Shown: one piece after another, positions 7,890-15,880 of the stretch
Position numbering within the stretch: the stretch's first letter is position 1
Layout of the letters: each line of letters begins with the position of its first letter
Assembly: GCA_001689445.1 (NCBI GenBank)
Contig: LUJN01000032.1
Span: forward strand, 1-33,626
Reading direction: 5' to 3'
Source: Bacteroidales bacterium M3
GTDB lineage: Bacteria > Bacteroidota > Bacteroidia > Bacteroidales > Muribaculaceae
Length of the DNA stretch: 33,626 bases
Made by a program: the position numbers and the translations under genes
The notes under the pieces: model-generated
Database searches by the model: none
Seen by the model: only the letters and a program-made list of their open reading frames with translations
Told to the model about the DNA's origin: nothing

Positions 7890-10800
7890 ATGACCAATCT
7901 TATCAACAAAAGACTTTTGTCGATGATTATGGCCGGCACACTTTCTCTACCGGCTGTAGTCGTTGCAAGCGGGGCCGGAGTCCCTGCCCAGACGACATCC
8001 ACTGTCGCTTCAAGGACGGTCAAGGGCCGTGTCGTGGATGATACGGGCGAGCCTCTCCCCGGTGCGACAGTCATGGTGAAGGGCACCCAGATAGGCACCG
8101 GCACCGACATAGACGGTAATTTCACGGTGGAACTGAAGGACCATCGCAAGGTAACCATCGTGGTGTCATATGTCGGGATGGAGCGTAAGGAGATTCAGGC
8201 CGCGCCGGGCGATGACCTTTATATCGCCCTGTCGCCCAACGGTAACGTGCTCGATGAGCTTATCGTGTCGGGTTACCAGACTATCTCGCGCGAGCGAGCC
8301 ACAGGGTCGGCCATCGTCCTCGGCTCGGAAAAGCTCGACAAGATACAGGCCCCCGATCTCAGTGCCAAGCTGGAGGGTATCGCCCCCGGTCTGACGGTGT
8401 ACAACAATTCGATGAGCATCCGCGGTGCCTCGTCGTTTGCGGTCGATGCCACGCCGCTGCTCGTTATCGACGGGCAACCCGCCACGGGTCTGACAATGGC
8501 CGACATAAACCCGAATATCATAGAGGGGGTGACGGTGTTGAAGGATGCCGCCGCGACATCGCTTTACGGTGTGCGTGCCGCCAACGGCGTCATCGTCATC
8601 ACCACCAAACGCGGGCGTGACTCCAAACTCGATGTCACTGCGTCGCTCGGCTACTACATCAACCCGCTGCCGTCGCTCGACTATCAGCACTACGCATCGA
8701 CAGGCGACATACTCGACTTTGAACGGGAGTTTCTGTTGTCCGATCCTGACTATATCAACAATCCGGCGGGATATTTCTCGACGATGACGTCAAAGTCCAA
8801 TGCCAAGCAGATGAGCGGCATCGATATGCTCTACTACCGTCTTGCCAACGGAGAGATAACCCAGGAGCAGCTTGACGCGTCGGTTGCATCGATGAAGCTC
8901 AATGACTACCGCCGGCAGTATCGTGACCAGCTGCAACAGACGGCCCTCACCCAGGACTATAACCTCTCGCTCAACAAGGGTGGTGACACGTATGGCTTCT
9001 ATGCCGCGGCCCGTTATCAGAAAATGGGTCTCTACAACAAGTATGACAGCGACGACCGCTTCTCGCTCTATCTGAAGAACGACTTGCAGATAGCAAAGTG
9101 GATGAGCCTCACACTCGGGGCTGACCTGTCGTTCATGAAGACATCCTATTCCCAGGCCTCGGGTCTCGGCGCGACGGCGGCGATGCCTTACGACCTGCTC
9201 TATAATCCCGACGGTTCTCCGGCCTACCGCTATCTCTACAACGAGGTGCTTGCCGAGCAGGTCAACAACACCGAGGGGCTTAACTTCATGGGCTACAATG
9301 CCGCAGAGGAGGCTTACCGCAACAAGCTGAAGACCGACAACCTTTATATGAAATATTTCATTCAGACCAACTTTGACATCACCCGCGACCTCGGTCTTGA
9401 GATAAAGTTCCAGTATGAGAAGCGCAAGCTCGATGCCAGCGAGTATGACGAGGCCGACTCATACATGATGCGCTCGTTGGTCAATGAGTTTGCCTCGGTC
9501 GACTCTCGCGGCAACCTCACCTACAATATCCCTCAGGGCGGCCGCATGTACACGGTCGACACCGACTATGACTACTACAACCTCCGCGCGCAGTTTGACT
9601 ACAAGAAGACTTTCGGGGAGAAACATGATGTAACCGCCCTTATCGGCGGCGAGTTGCGTCAGGACCTCACAAAGAGCCATGCGGGAGAACGCTTTGGCTA
9701 CGATGACAAGAAGCTTACATACGGGCAGGTCGACTGGAAGACCCTTTCGCAAAGCGGCGTTGTCGGCTCGCTGTACTCTACCTCGCGCATGCGGTCGGAG
9801 AATCTCTCGATATCCGAGATAAAGCACCGCTATGTGTCGGCCTATCTCAATGCCGGCTATATATATGACTCGCGCTACTCGCTCAATGCGAGTGTGCGTG
9901 TGGAGCAGGCCGACCTGTTCGGCTCCGACCCCAAGTACCGCTATCGTCCCCTTTGGTCGGTGGGTGCCAGCTGGAATGTCTCAAACGAGAGCTTCATGAA
10001 GGATTTCTCATGGCTGAATATGCTGAAACTGCGCTGCACCTACGGTATCACGGGCAATGTCGACCAGTCATCGTCGCCCTATCTGTTGGCGTCATTCGGT
10101 TCATCGTATTACTCGGGAGCGCCCATCACGTTCATTACCTCGCCGCCTAACAGCTCCTTGCGCTGGGAGAAGACCTCCACGTTCAACTTCGGCGTGGACT
10201 TCCGGCTCTTCAACCGCTTCTCGGGAAGCATCGACGCCTATCGCAAGTACAGCTCCGACCTGCTTGTCAACAAGAGCATAGACCCTTCGCTCGGCTTTGA
10301 CGGGCAGGCACGTGCCAACAACGGCGAGATGAAGAATGTCGGATTTGAGGTCAACCTGTCGTATGAGTTTGTGCGCACGCGCGACATCATCTTCAACGCC
10401 TCATTCTCGACAGCCTACAACAGCAACAAGATCATGAAGATTGACTACGATCCGACCGACGCACTCGACATGATGCGCGACCCTGCATCAAACTATCGCG
10501 TGGGCGACACGTTCAATTCGCTGTATGCCTACCGCTATGCCGGGCTGACTGAGAACGGCATCCCGTCCATCTACGATGAGAACGGCAATGTGGTGTCGGT
10601 GTCATCGGTGCGCAACATCGGTGCCGTCGTGTGCGCCGGTCAGCTTATCCCGAAATGGAACGGCGCCCTCAATCTCGACTTCCGTTGGCGCGACCTGAGC
10701 GTATATGCCAAGCTCGTCTACTATGCCGGGCACACGTTACGCCGCGACGTTCCCACGCTTTATGACTCGGCCAACCGCATCACCGGCGGCAATGTCAATG

Positions 10801-11174
10801 AGATGATAGCCGACCGCTGGACTCCCGAGAATACCGATACCGACATCCCTGCAATGGGGCTGCACGGAGATACCGGCGAAAGCAACTACCATTGGATATA
10901 TGCCGACTACAATACCTGCAGCGCGTCGTTTGTCAAGTTGCGCAATATCGGGGTCTCCTACTCGATGCCGTCGCGGTTGCTGTCGAAGACACGTGTGTTC
11001 AAGGGGGTCACGCTGAGATTCCAGATAGACAACCTGTTCCGCATCACCTCCAACAAGTGGGGTATCGACCCGGAGGCGTTCAACGCCAACCTCGGCACCC
11101 GCACTGACGTCCAGCTCCCCTCCTATAATACACAGACACCCACCTATACGATAGGACTCAACATTAATCTTTAA
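7890..11174 (+). CDS. SusC/RagA-like TonB-dependent outer-membrane transporter
   Basis: A 1094-residue outer-membrane barrel that, with the SusD-like lipoprotein encoded next, should import oligomeric substrate using TonB energy. After an N-terminal signal region it has the carboxypeptidase-regulatory-like domain (VKGRVVDDTGEPLPGATV, about residues 44-61, then GTDIDGNFTVEL), a TonB-box-like stretch (LDELIVSGYQT, 121-131) and a plug with the SusC signatures SIRGASSF (176-183), PLLVIDGQP (189-197) and GVTVLKDAAATSLYGVRAANGVIVITTKRG spread over 213-242. The rest is barrel, ending in TIGLNINL. No STN domain precedes the carboxypeptidase-like domain, so it is probably not paired with an anti-sigma factor. 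It lies 10 bases after the protease and 3 bases before the SusD gene. Confidence 0.95.
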   Translation: MTNLINKRLLSMIMAGTLSLPAVVVASGAGVPAQTTSTVASRTVKGRVVDDTGEPLPGATVMVKGTQIGTGTDIDGNFTVELKDHRKVTIVVSYVGMERKEIQAAPGDDLYIALSPNGNVLDELIVSGYQTISRERATGSAIVLGSEKLDKIQAPDLSAKLEGIAPGLTVYNNSMSIRGASSFAVDATPLLVIDGQPATGLTMADINPNIIEGVTVLKDAAATSLYGVRAANGVIVITTKRGRDSKLDVTASLGYYINPLPSLDYQHYASTGDILDFEREFLLSDPDYINNPAGYFSTMTSKSNAKQMSGIDMLYYRLANGEITQEQLDASVASMKLNDYRRQYRDQLQQTALTQDYNLSLNKGGDTYGFYAAARYQKMGLYNKYDSDDRFSLYLKNDLQIAKWMSLTLGADLSFMKTSYSQASGLGATAAMPYDLLYNPDGSPAYRYLYNEVLAEQVNNTEGLNFMGYNAAEEAYRNKLKTDNLYMKYFIQTNFDITRDLGLEIKFQYEKRKLDASEYDEADSYMMRSLVNEFASVDSRGNLTYNIPQGGRMYTVDTDYDYYNLRAQFDYKKTFGEKHDVTALIGGELRQDLTKSHAGERFGYDDKKLTYGQVDWKTLSQSGVVGSLYSTSRMRSENLSISEIKHRYVSAYLNAGYIYDSRYSLNASVRVEQADLFGSDPKYRYRPLWSVGASWNVSNESFMKDFSWLNMLKLRCTYGITGNVDQSSSPYLLASFGSSYYSGAPITFITSPPNSSLRWEKTSTFNFGVDFRLFNRFSGSIDAYRKYSSDLLVNKSIDPSLGFDGQARANNGEMKNVGFEVNLSYEFVRTRDIIFNASFSTAYNSNKIMKIDYDPTDALDMMRDPASNYRVGDTFNSLYAYRYAGLTENGIPSIYDENGNVVSVSSVRNIGAVVCAGQLIPKWNGALNLDFRWRDLSVYAKLVYYAGHTLRRDVPTLYDSANRITGGNVNEMIADRWTPENTDTDIPAMGLHGDTGESNYHWIYADYNTCSASFVKLRNIGVSYSMPSRLLSKTRVFKGVTLRFQIDNLFRITSNKWGIDPEAFNANLGTRTDVQLPSYNTQTPTYTIGLNINL

Positions 11175-11177
11175 GCA

Positions 11178-12659
11178 ATGATGAAAAATGTAAGATATAT
11201 ACTGCCGCTTGCCGCCATGCTGGCCCTGACGGCCTGTGACAATTACCTCGATATCGAGCCTAAGGGTCGTGCCCAGCTTGAGACGGTCGATGACTGCCTT
11301 GGATTGCTTGAAGAGTTGTCGCCTAATTACGACCAGGGAAATCTGTGGGTTATGAGCGGCGACTGCTCATGGTATAAGTCGGAGGAGCTTAAGAATTATA
11401 CTGTGCCGCTGATGTCTACCGCCTTTTTTTGGGATGAGTCCTATGACCGTGCAGGCAATACCATTGAAAGTGCCTTGTATAACGACTGCTACAGCCGCAT
11501 CACCAACTATAACATAATGATAGATAACCTGCCTAAGGTGAGCGGTTCCGATGATGCGCGTGCCGAGGGAATGGCCCAGGCCAAGGCCATGAGGGCTTAC
11601 AATTATTTTTTCCTCGTGAATACTTTTGCCCCGCCGTATGACCCAGCCACAGCTGCGAGTACCCGTGGTATAATCGTGCGTGAGAGAATGTTCGAGAGCA
11701 TTGAGGAGGTGGGCGTGCAGCAGAGCGTGGGCTATACCTACGGCTTTATCAAGCGTGACCTTGAGGAGGCTGTCCCTGACCTTCCACACAACTCGCTCAA
11801 CACGTTCCGTCCCGACCGCACTTTCGGCCTTGCGTTGAAGGCTAAGGTACACCTGTTTATGAGGGAGTTTGACGAGTGCATCACGGCGTGCGAGGAGGCA
11901 TTGGAAGAAGCCGGAGTGGCAGGCCGCGAACTTTGGGACATGAATGTCGACTATAACAAGTGGGCGCCTCAGATGCTGTCGTATTACGGGACCGACATGG
12001 CCATAGACGACCCGCGATATATGGCTGTGAACGACCTGATTGAGAATATATGGAAAAATTCGGTGGTATATGGCTATGAGGGTGCCGAGAACCTTATCTA
12101 CCAGTTTGGCACCACCTATACCGACCCGTTCCCGATGTATGTCACAGGTGACGTGCTCGACCTTTTTGAGCGCGAAGCCGATTTGCGCTACCGATTCTGC
12201 ATCCGCTATAAGCGCACCCACGATACCGCGCCTGAGAACGACCGCGAGTTTGCGTCTATGGGTTATCGCTGGAATCCCGGTGGAATGCGGCTGTCGGAGG
12301 TGTACCTGATGCTCGCCGAGTGCTACGCACGCAAAGGCACGCCATCGGACATCACGCGCGCCATGCAGTATCTTGACGAGCTTCGCAGCCATCGTCTCGT
12401 CTTTGGCAAGTACAATGTGCTGACTGCCTCCACACGCGACGAGGCGATGCGCCATGTGCGCGAGGAGCGTCGACGCGAGCTGTTTCTCACCTACAACGGG
12501 TTCTTCGACATGCGCCGCTATATGACCGAGTTTGGCGAGACCAATACCAAGCAATTTGAGGGCACGACCTACACCCTGCGTCCGGGCTCGCACCTGTTGA
12601 CCTATCCGTTCCCGCTCAAGGCAATGCAGACAAGTAACCTGATACAAAATAGCAAATGA
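11178..12659 (+). CDS. SusD/RagB-like surface lipoprotein
   Basis: A 493-residue lipoprotein that caps the SusC-type barrel and captures substrate at the cell surface. The signal peptide ends in the lipobox LTAC with Cys20, followed by DNYLDIEPKG, a typical start of mature SusD homologues. The RAYNYFFLVNTFAPPYDP region and the C-terminal helical segment (LMLAECYARKG, then RREELFLTYNGFFDMRRY-like sequence) match the family's TPR-like scaffold. An ATG three bases further in (11181) is an equally possible start. The gene overlaps the next one by four bases (ATGA at 12656-12659), which implies translational coupling. Confidence 0.94.
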   Translation: MMKNVRYILPLAAMLALTACDNYLDIEPKGRAQLETVDDCLGLLEELSPNYDQGNLWVMSGDCSWYKSEELKNYTVPLMSTAFFWDESYDRAGNTIESALYNDCYSRITNYNIMIDNLPKVSGSDDARAEGMAQAKAMRAYNYFFLVNTFAPPYDPATAASTRGIIVRERMFESIEEVGVQQSVGYTYGFIKRDLEEAVPDLPHNSLNTFRPDRTFGLALKAKVHLFMREFDECITACEEALEEAGVAGRELWDMNVDYNKWAPQMLSYYGTDMAIDDPRYMAVNDLIENIWKNSVVYGYEGAENLIYQFGTTYTDPFPMYVTGDVLDLFEREADLRYRFCIRYKRTHDTAPENDREFASMGYRWNPGGMRLSEVYLMLAECYARKGTPSDITRAMQYLDELRSHRLVFGKYNVLTASTRDEAMRHVREERRRELFLTYNGFFDMRRYMTEFGETNTKQFEGTTYTLRPGSHLLTYPFPLKAMQTSNLIQNSK

Positions 12660-14029
12660 AATCCCAGATGACCATTATTGCCGGTGCCCTCATTGCTGGG
12701 GCACTGGCATCGTGCGGCGGCGCTCCGCGTCATGCCGTCGTGAAGATTGACAATCCCGCCGGGCGTGAGGTGTTCTTCCAACCCGAGGATACGATGGGCT
12801 ACAACAAGATTACAGCCCGTGACACTACTCTGACAATAGCCCTTGACTCGCCGCGCTATTACAGGTATATGGACAAGGACAACAACTTCTACCTGTTGTA
12901 TCTGTCTCCCGGCTCGGAGACTGTGATCTCTTGTGGCGAGGGCGCTCCCGTGGTGACCGGCTCCAACGAGGCCGAAAACCGTTTTGCCGCCGAAAATAAA
13001 TATATCTGCCAGGCCCCTGACAGCATAAAGCCTTATTCGCAGCAGTGGATTGAATGGCAACAGAGGGAGATTGACCGCCTTGATGCCAAGCTTGATGCTT
13101 CGGGGTTGTCATCGGAATTTGTGGCGATGCAGAAGCTGTATTATGAGTATGTATTCCTCAATCAGCGACTTAATGGTATTGAGGTGGCAATGCTTTTCAC
13201 TCCGGAGGGGATGGAGAAGCCTGTGATAGCCGATGGCTATTACGATTTTCTGAAGGATGTGAAGTTTGACGACCCCAATATCGTCGAGATGCCAAAGTGG
13301 TTTGAGGTCGTGGACAAGGCGTTGACCGAGATGGAGAAGCATGGTTTTATCCCGGTTTCCAACGATCACTATATGAAGATTTATGCCGAGCGCATCGGCA
13401 ATGAGCGTGTGCGCTCGCAATATCTCGTGGGTCTGCTCCGGCTCGCACTCAAGAAGGGGTATACCGATGACTTCATGGCCCATCTCGACGAGGTGCGCCC
13501 GCTGATTACCGACCCGGATGCCGCCGCGCAGATTCCCGCCATCGAGCAGGAGTATGCCGAGGCTGTCGAGCAGGGCAAGGGCGTGGCACGCGGCATGGCG
13601 ATGCCTGAGATGACGTTCAACACCGTCGACGGGCGCCAATACAGCCTCGCCGACTTCAAGGGTAAATTCCTTATCCTTGACTTTTGGTTTACAGGCTGCA
13701 TGCCATGCAAGGCCGAGGTCCCCTACTTTGAAAAGATTGCCAAGGAGTTTGCCGGCAAGGACGTGCAGTTTATCTCAATATCCCTCGACACGGGCGACCA
13801 GCTCTATAAGGAGTGGCAGCGTGTGATGGCCGAGAAGCCGTCCGACTCGGCCGTGCTTGGCGTCAATCTCCCCGGAGGCTTCACCTCGCCGCTGCTCAAG
13901 CAGCTCAATATCACCGGCGTGCCACGCATCATGCTCATCGACCGCGAGGGCCGCATCATCGACACCCATGCCAAGCGCCCCTCCGACCCCAAGCTCGCCC
14001 AGCAGCTAACCACACTCCTGGCGCAATAA
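12656..14029 (+). CDS. TlpA-like thioredoxin-fold lipoprotein
   Basis: A 457-residue envelope lipoprotein: signal peptide with lipobox ALASC (Cys20), an N-terminal part (about 27-130) resembling the DUF4369 domain common in Bacteroidetes thiol proteins, a helical linker, and a C-terminal AhpC/TSA-TlpA thioredoxin domain (about 315-457). The redox motif is CMPC in WFTGCMPCKAE (C348, C351), with the cis-proline segment NITGVPRIMLIDREG further on. It probably reduces or isomerises disulfides of exported or imported proteins. Its start overlaps the SusD-like stop (ATGA), so it belongs to the same operon; reducing disulfides of protein substrates or of the cysteine protease would fit, but that is inference. 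Confidence 0.9.
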   Translation: MKSQMTIIAGALIAGALASCGGAPRHAVVKIDNPAGREVFFQPEDTMGYNKITARDTTLTIALDSPRYYRYMDKDNNFYLLYLSPGSETVISCGEGAPVVTGSNEAENRFAAENKYICQAPDSIKPYSQQWIEWQQREIDRLDAKLDASGLSSEFVAMQKLYYEYVFLNQRLNGIEVAMLFTPEGMEKPVIADGYYDFLKDVKFDDPNIVEMPKWFEVVDKALTEMEKHGFIPVSNDHYMKIYAERIGNERVRSQYLVGLLRLALKKGYTDDFMAHLDEVRPLITDPDAAAQIPAIEQEYAEAVEQGKGVARGMAMPEMTFNTVDGRQYSLADFKGKFLILDFWFTGCMPCKAEVPYFEKIAKEFAGKDVQFISISLDTGDQLYKEWQRVMAEKPSDSAVLGVNLPGGFTSPLLKQLNITGVPRIMLIDREGRIIDTHAKRPSDPKLAQQLTTLLAQ

Positions 14030-14042
14030 CCCTCCCGCCGCA

Positions 14043-14121
14043 GTTTTTAGACATAAGAACAAAGGGACATAGGACTATGCAGCAGATGGTTTTTAGACAT
14101 AGGTACATAAGGACATAAGTC
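14043..14121. repeat. Two imperfect 33-base direct repeats
   Basis: Segments 14043-14075 and 14089-14121 both begin gtttttagacata and match at about 27 of 33 positions; each contains further short gacata/acataagg repeats. They lie between the stop of the thioredoxin-fold gene and the terminator hairpin. I see no coding function. They may be a fragment of a dispersed intergenic repeat. Confidence 0.6.
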
Positions 14122-14179
14122 CTGTCTATGCAAAGCTGATGTGTCAAAATTAAGGATACGGCCTTATTGAGGTTCACCA

Positions 14180-14234
14180 CACAAACGCAAAAAGCGAGGC
14201 AATCTGACAATTTGCCTCGCCTTTTGCGTTTGTG
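14180..14234. terminator. Bidirectional terminator between convergent genes
   Basis: The arms 14180-14202 and 14212-14234 are reverse complements at 22 of 23 positions with a 9-base loop. The GC-rich inner stem (gcgaggcaa / ttgcctcgc) is flanked by an A-run on the left and cctttt on the right, so it can end transcription from both the thioredoxin-fold gene (plus) and the deiminase-like gene (minus). Confidence 0.8.
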
Positions 14235-14318
14235 CGATTCCTCACGGTAAGGGGCGGTAATCACACCGAAAAAATTGACATGGTTGTAGTTGTAGTTTGG
14301 TGGTTATGGTGTGATGTA

Positions 14319-15581
14319 CTATTGGTTGAGGACCCAGGTGGTGCAGTTGAGTAGGCCGCCGTCGAGAGCGATGTCGTTATAGTTAATGGTCTCGATGGCT
14401 TTATCGGGGAAAATTTCCTTTAGTTTGGCGATGGCTTCGAAATCCTTGTTGCCGGGGACGCCGAATACTGGCATAACGATGAGGTCACCGACTTCAAGAT
14501 AGTTGACGTATATCCCGATAGCATGGTCTTTGTGGTTCTTGTCCTTGTAGCCGTAAAAAAACGGGAAGTCGATGTAGATCAAACCATATTTTTGGATGAC
14601 ACGGTTGATGCCGTCGCTCCAATATTTGTATTCCTGGGTGCGGTCATTGCCGAGTATCGTCGAGGGGTTGACAAAGCGCACCATCCCGTCAGCATGACCC
14701 GTGAAGTCCTCATTTATGGATGGGATGATAATTATTTCTGCGCCAAGTAGGTCGGATAGCTCTTTAACAAGATCATTCTTGTCTCTGTCGGGGTTTTCAG
14801 AAAACACACGGTCGGAAATAATGGCGCGTTTGCCGCATACCAACACATTTCCACCATCAAGATTGATGTCGGAGAATATCGGGTCGAGGCCATTTGCGCG
14901 GCACAATTCCTTTACGTCGGAACGCGATTGCTCCCATTCCGATTTTCCGGTAAGATATGATGGCTCATATCGAAACTGTACGAGCTGCCCATCGGCTCTT
15001 TGCACCGGCATATAGTCGCGGCACCATATGTCGCGTGTCCCCTTCAACAGCCCGTGTGCGACACCGTGTTTGTCGAGAATCGCGACAAGCCTACCGTAAG
15101 TCTCGGGAAACCTCTCTGCCAGCAATGCCGACATATACACCGTCTGCCGTGTCGGCGCCTCATTGCCAATTGTTTTGTCAAGTTTTATTGTTGGGGTTGT
15201 CTGTGTTGCCGTTTGCCTGTTCCTTTCCGTCCATTCATTACGGAATTTTGGCTCGTCATAACCAAGAGTTTTGGAGCATAATTCAGGAATCGGCTCGATG
15301 TTGTTTTTTAGGCATATGTCATGAAAAATTGTCGATTTAGAGCGACCATTTGCCGAGAAACTGTTTATGTATTCGGTGGATATTCCTCCTCCCTGAACAC
15401 GGAGGTTGAGGTTGATAAGTTGGAGTATCTTGCGTTGCCGCTTTATTGGTGTGTTTTTGTCCGCAAGTTCCGTCATCAGTGACGACAAGTCGCGACGGCG
15501 ATATTTGTCAAAGATTTGGTATACGAGTGTCCCGATGCCAATAAGGCTTGCCGTAATTCCGATAATAGATTCAAAATTCAT
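14319..15581 (-). CDS. Membrane-anchored peptidylarginine/agmatine deiminase-like protein
   Basis: A 420-residue protein. The C-terminal part (about 145-420) belongs to the PAD_porph/agmatine deiminase family of guanidino-modifying enzymes: WCRDYMP (186-192), NLDGGNVLV (240-248), FTGHADGMVRFV (293-304) and the C-terminal catalytic cysteine C413 in GGLLNCTTW, all in family order. The N terminus has one predicted membrane segment (SIIGITASLIGIGTLVYQIF, 5-24) then a basic stretch and about 100 residues I do not recognise (RQRKILQLINLNL, GRSKSTIFHDICLKNNIEP). There is no cleavable signal, so the enzyme domain probably faces the cytosol. Whether it acts on peptidyl-arginine, agmatine or something else cannot be read here. 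The gene is A/T-richer than its neighbours and stands alone, which hints at transfer. Confidence 0.8.
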   Translation of the reverse strand: MNFESIIGITASLIGIGTLVYQIFDKYRRRDLSSLMTELADKNTPIKRQRKILQLINLNLRVQGGGISTEYINSFSANGRSKSTIFHDICLKNNIEPIPELCSKTLGYDEPKFRNEWTERNRQTATQTTPTIKLDKTIGNEAPTRQTVYMSALLAERFPETYGRLVAILDKHGVAHGLLKGTRDIWCRDYMPVQRADGQLVQFRYEPSYLTGKSEWEQSRSDVKELCRANGLDPIFSDINLDGGNVLVCGKRAIISDRVFSENPDRDKNDLVKELSDLLGAEIIIIPSINEDFTGHADGMVRFVNPSTILGNDRTQEYKYWSDGINRVIQKYGLIYIDFPFFYGYKDKNHKDHAIGIYVNYLEVGDLIVMPVFGVPGNKDFEAIAKLKEIFPDKAIETINYNDIALDGGLLNCTTWVLNQ

Positions 15582-15653
15582 AGCATGTAGGTTTGTTTAT
15601 TAGTTTTTCAAAATAGAGTGGTTCGTTTTTGTAATGTGTTGTTATTTAAGATA

Positions 15654-15677
15654 CAAATATACAAATATACAAAAATA
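15654..15677 (-). promoter_or_regulatory. Three tandem -7-like boxes upstream of the deiminase-like gene
   Basis: Read on the minus strand, positions 15661-15654 and 15669-15662 are both TATATTTG and 15677-15670 is TATTTTTG, three back-to-back matches to TAnnTTTG about 75-95 bases before the start codon at 15581. None has a clear TTG at the normal distance, so which one is used, if any, is not visible. Confidence 0.4.
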
Positions 15678-15724
15678 ATCTCTGTAATAATCATTTTTGG
15701 ATAATGATTATTGCAGGGATGATT
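15674..15724. repeat. Inverted repeat in the divergent deiminase-bglX region
   Basis: The arms 15674-15695 and 15703-15724 match as reverse complements at 19 of 22 positions, with two of the three differences allowing G-U pairs in RNA, and a 7-base loop. The element overlaps the upstream edge of the -7-like boxes of the minus-strand gene. It ends neither flanking gene, so it is not an ordinary terminator. Confidence 0.55.
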
Positions 15725-15813
15725 TTCATCCCATGCGTCAGCCCTATGTCCTTGTGTTCTTCTGTCGAAATTACTGTTTGGAATTTATGTCGAAAATTAC
15801 GGGAGCGGGGGTA

Positions 15814-15844
15814 TTGCGGTTTAGCGGATAAAGCTGTATATTTG
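15814..15844 (+). promoter_or_regulatory. Bacteroidetes-type promoter of bglX
   Basis: TTG at 15814-15816 and TATATTTG at 15837-15844 are separated by 20 bases, a full match to TTG-N20-TAnnTTTG. The start codon at 15881 follows after a leader of about 30 bases. Confidence 0.75.
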
Positions 15845-15880
15845 CGGTAGTTTAACCTAACTTATAACCTTAAGGAATTT

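Noticed and set aside
5405..14029. Classical polysaccharide utilisation locus
   Set aside because: SusC and SusD are present but no glycoside hydrolase, lyase, sulfatase or hybrid two-component regulator is in the run; bglX is separated by a terminator and a gene on the other strand.
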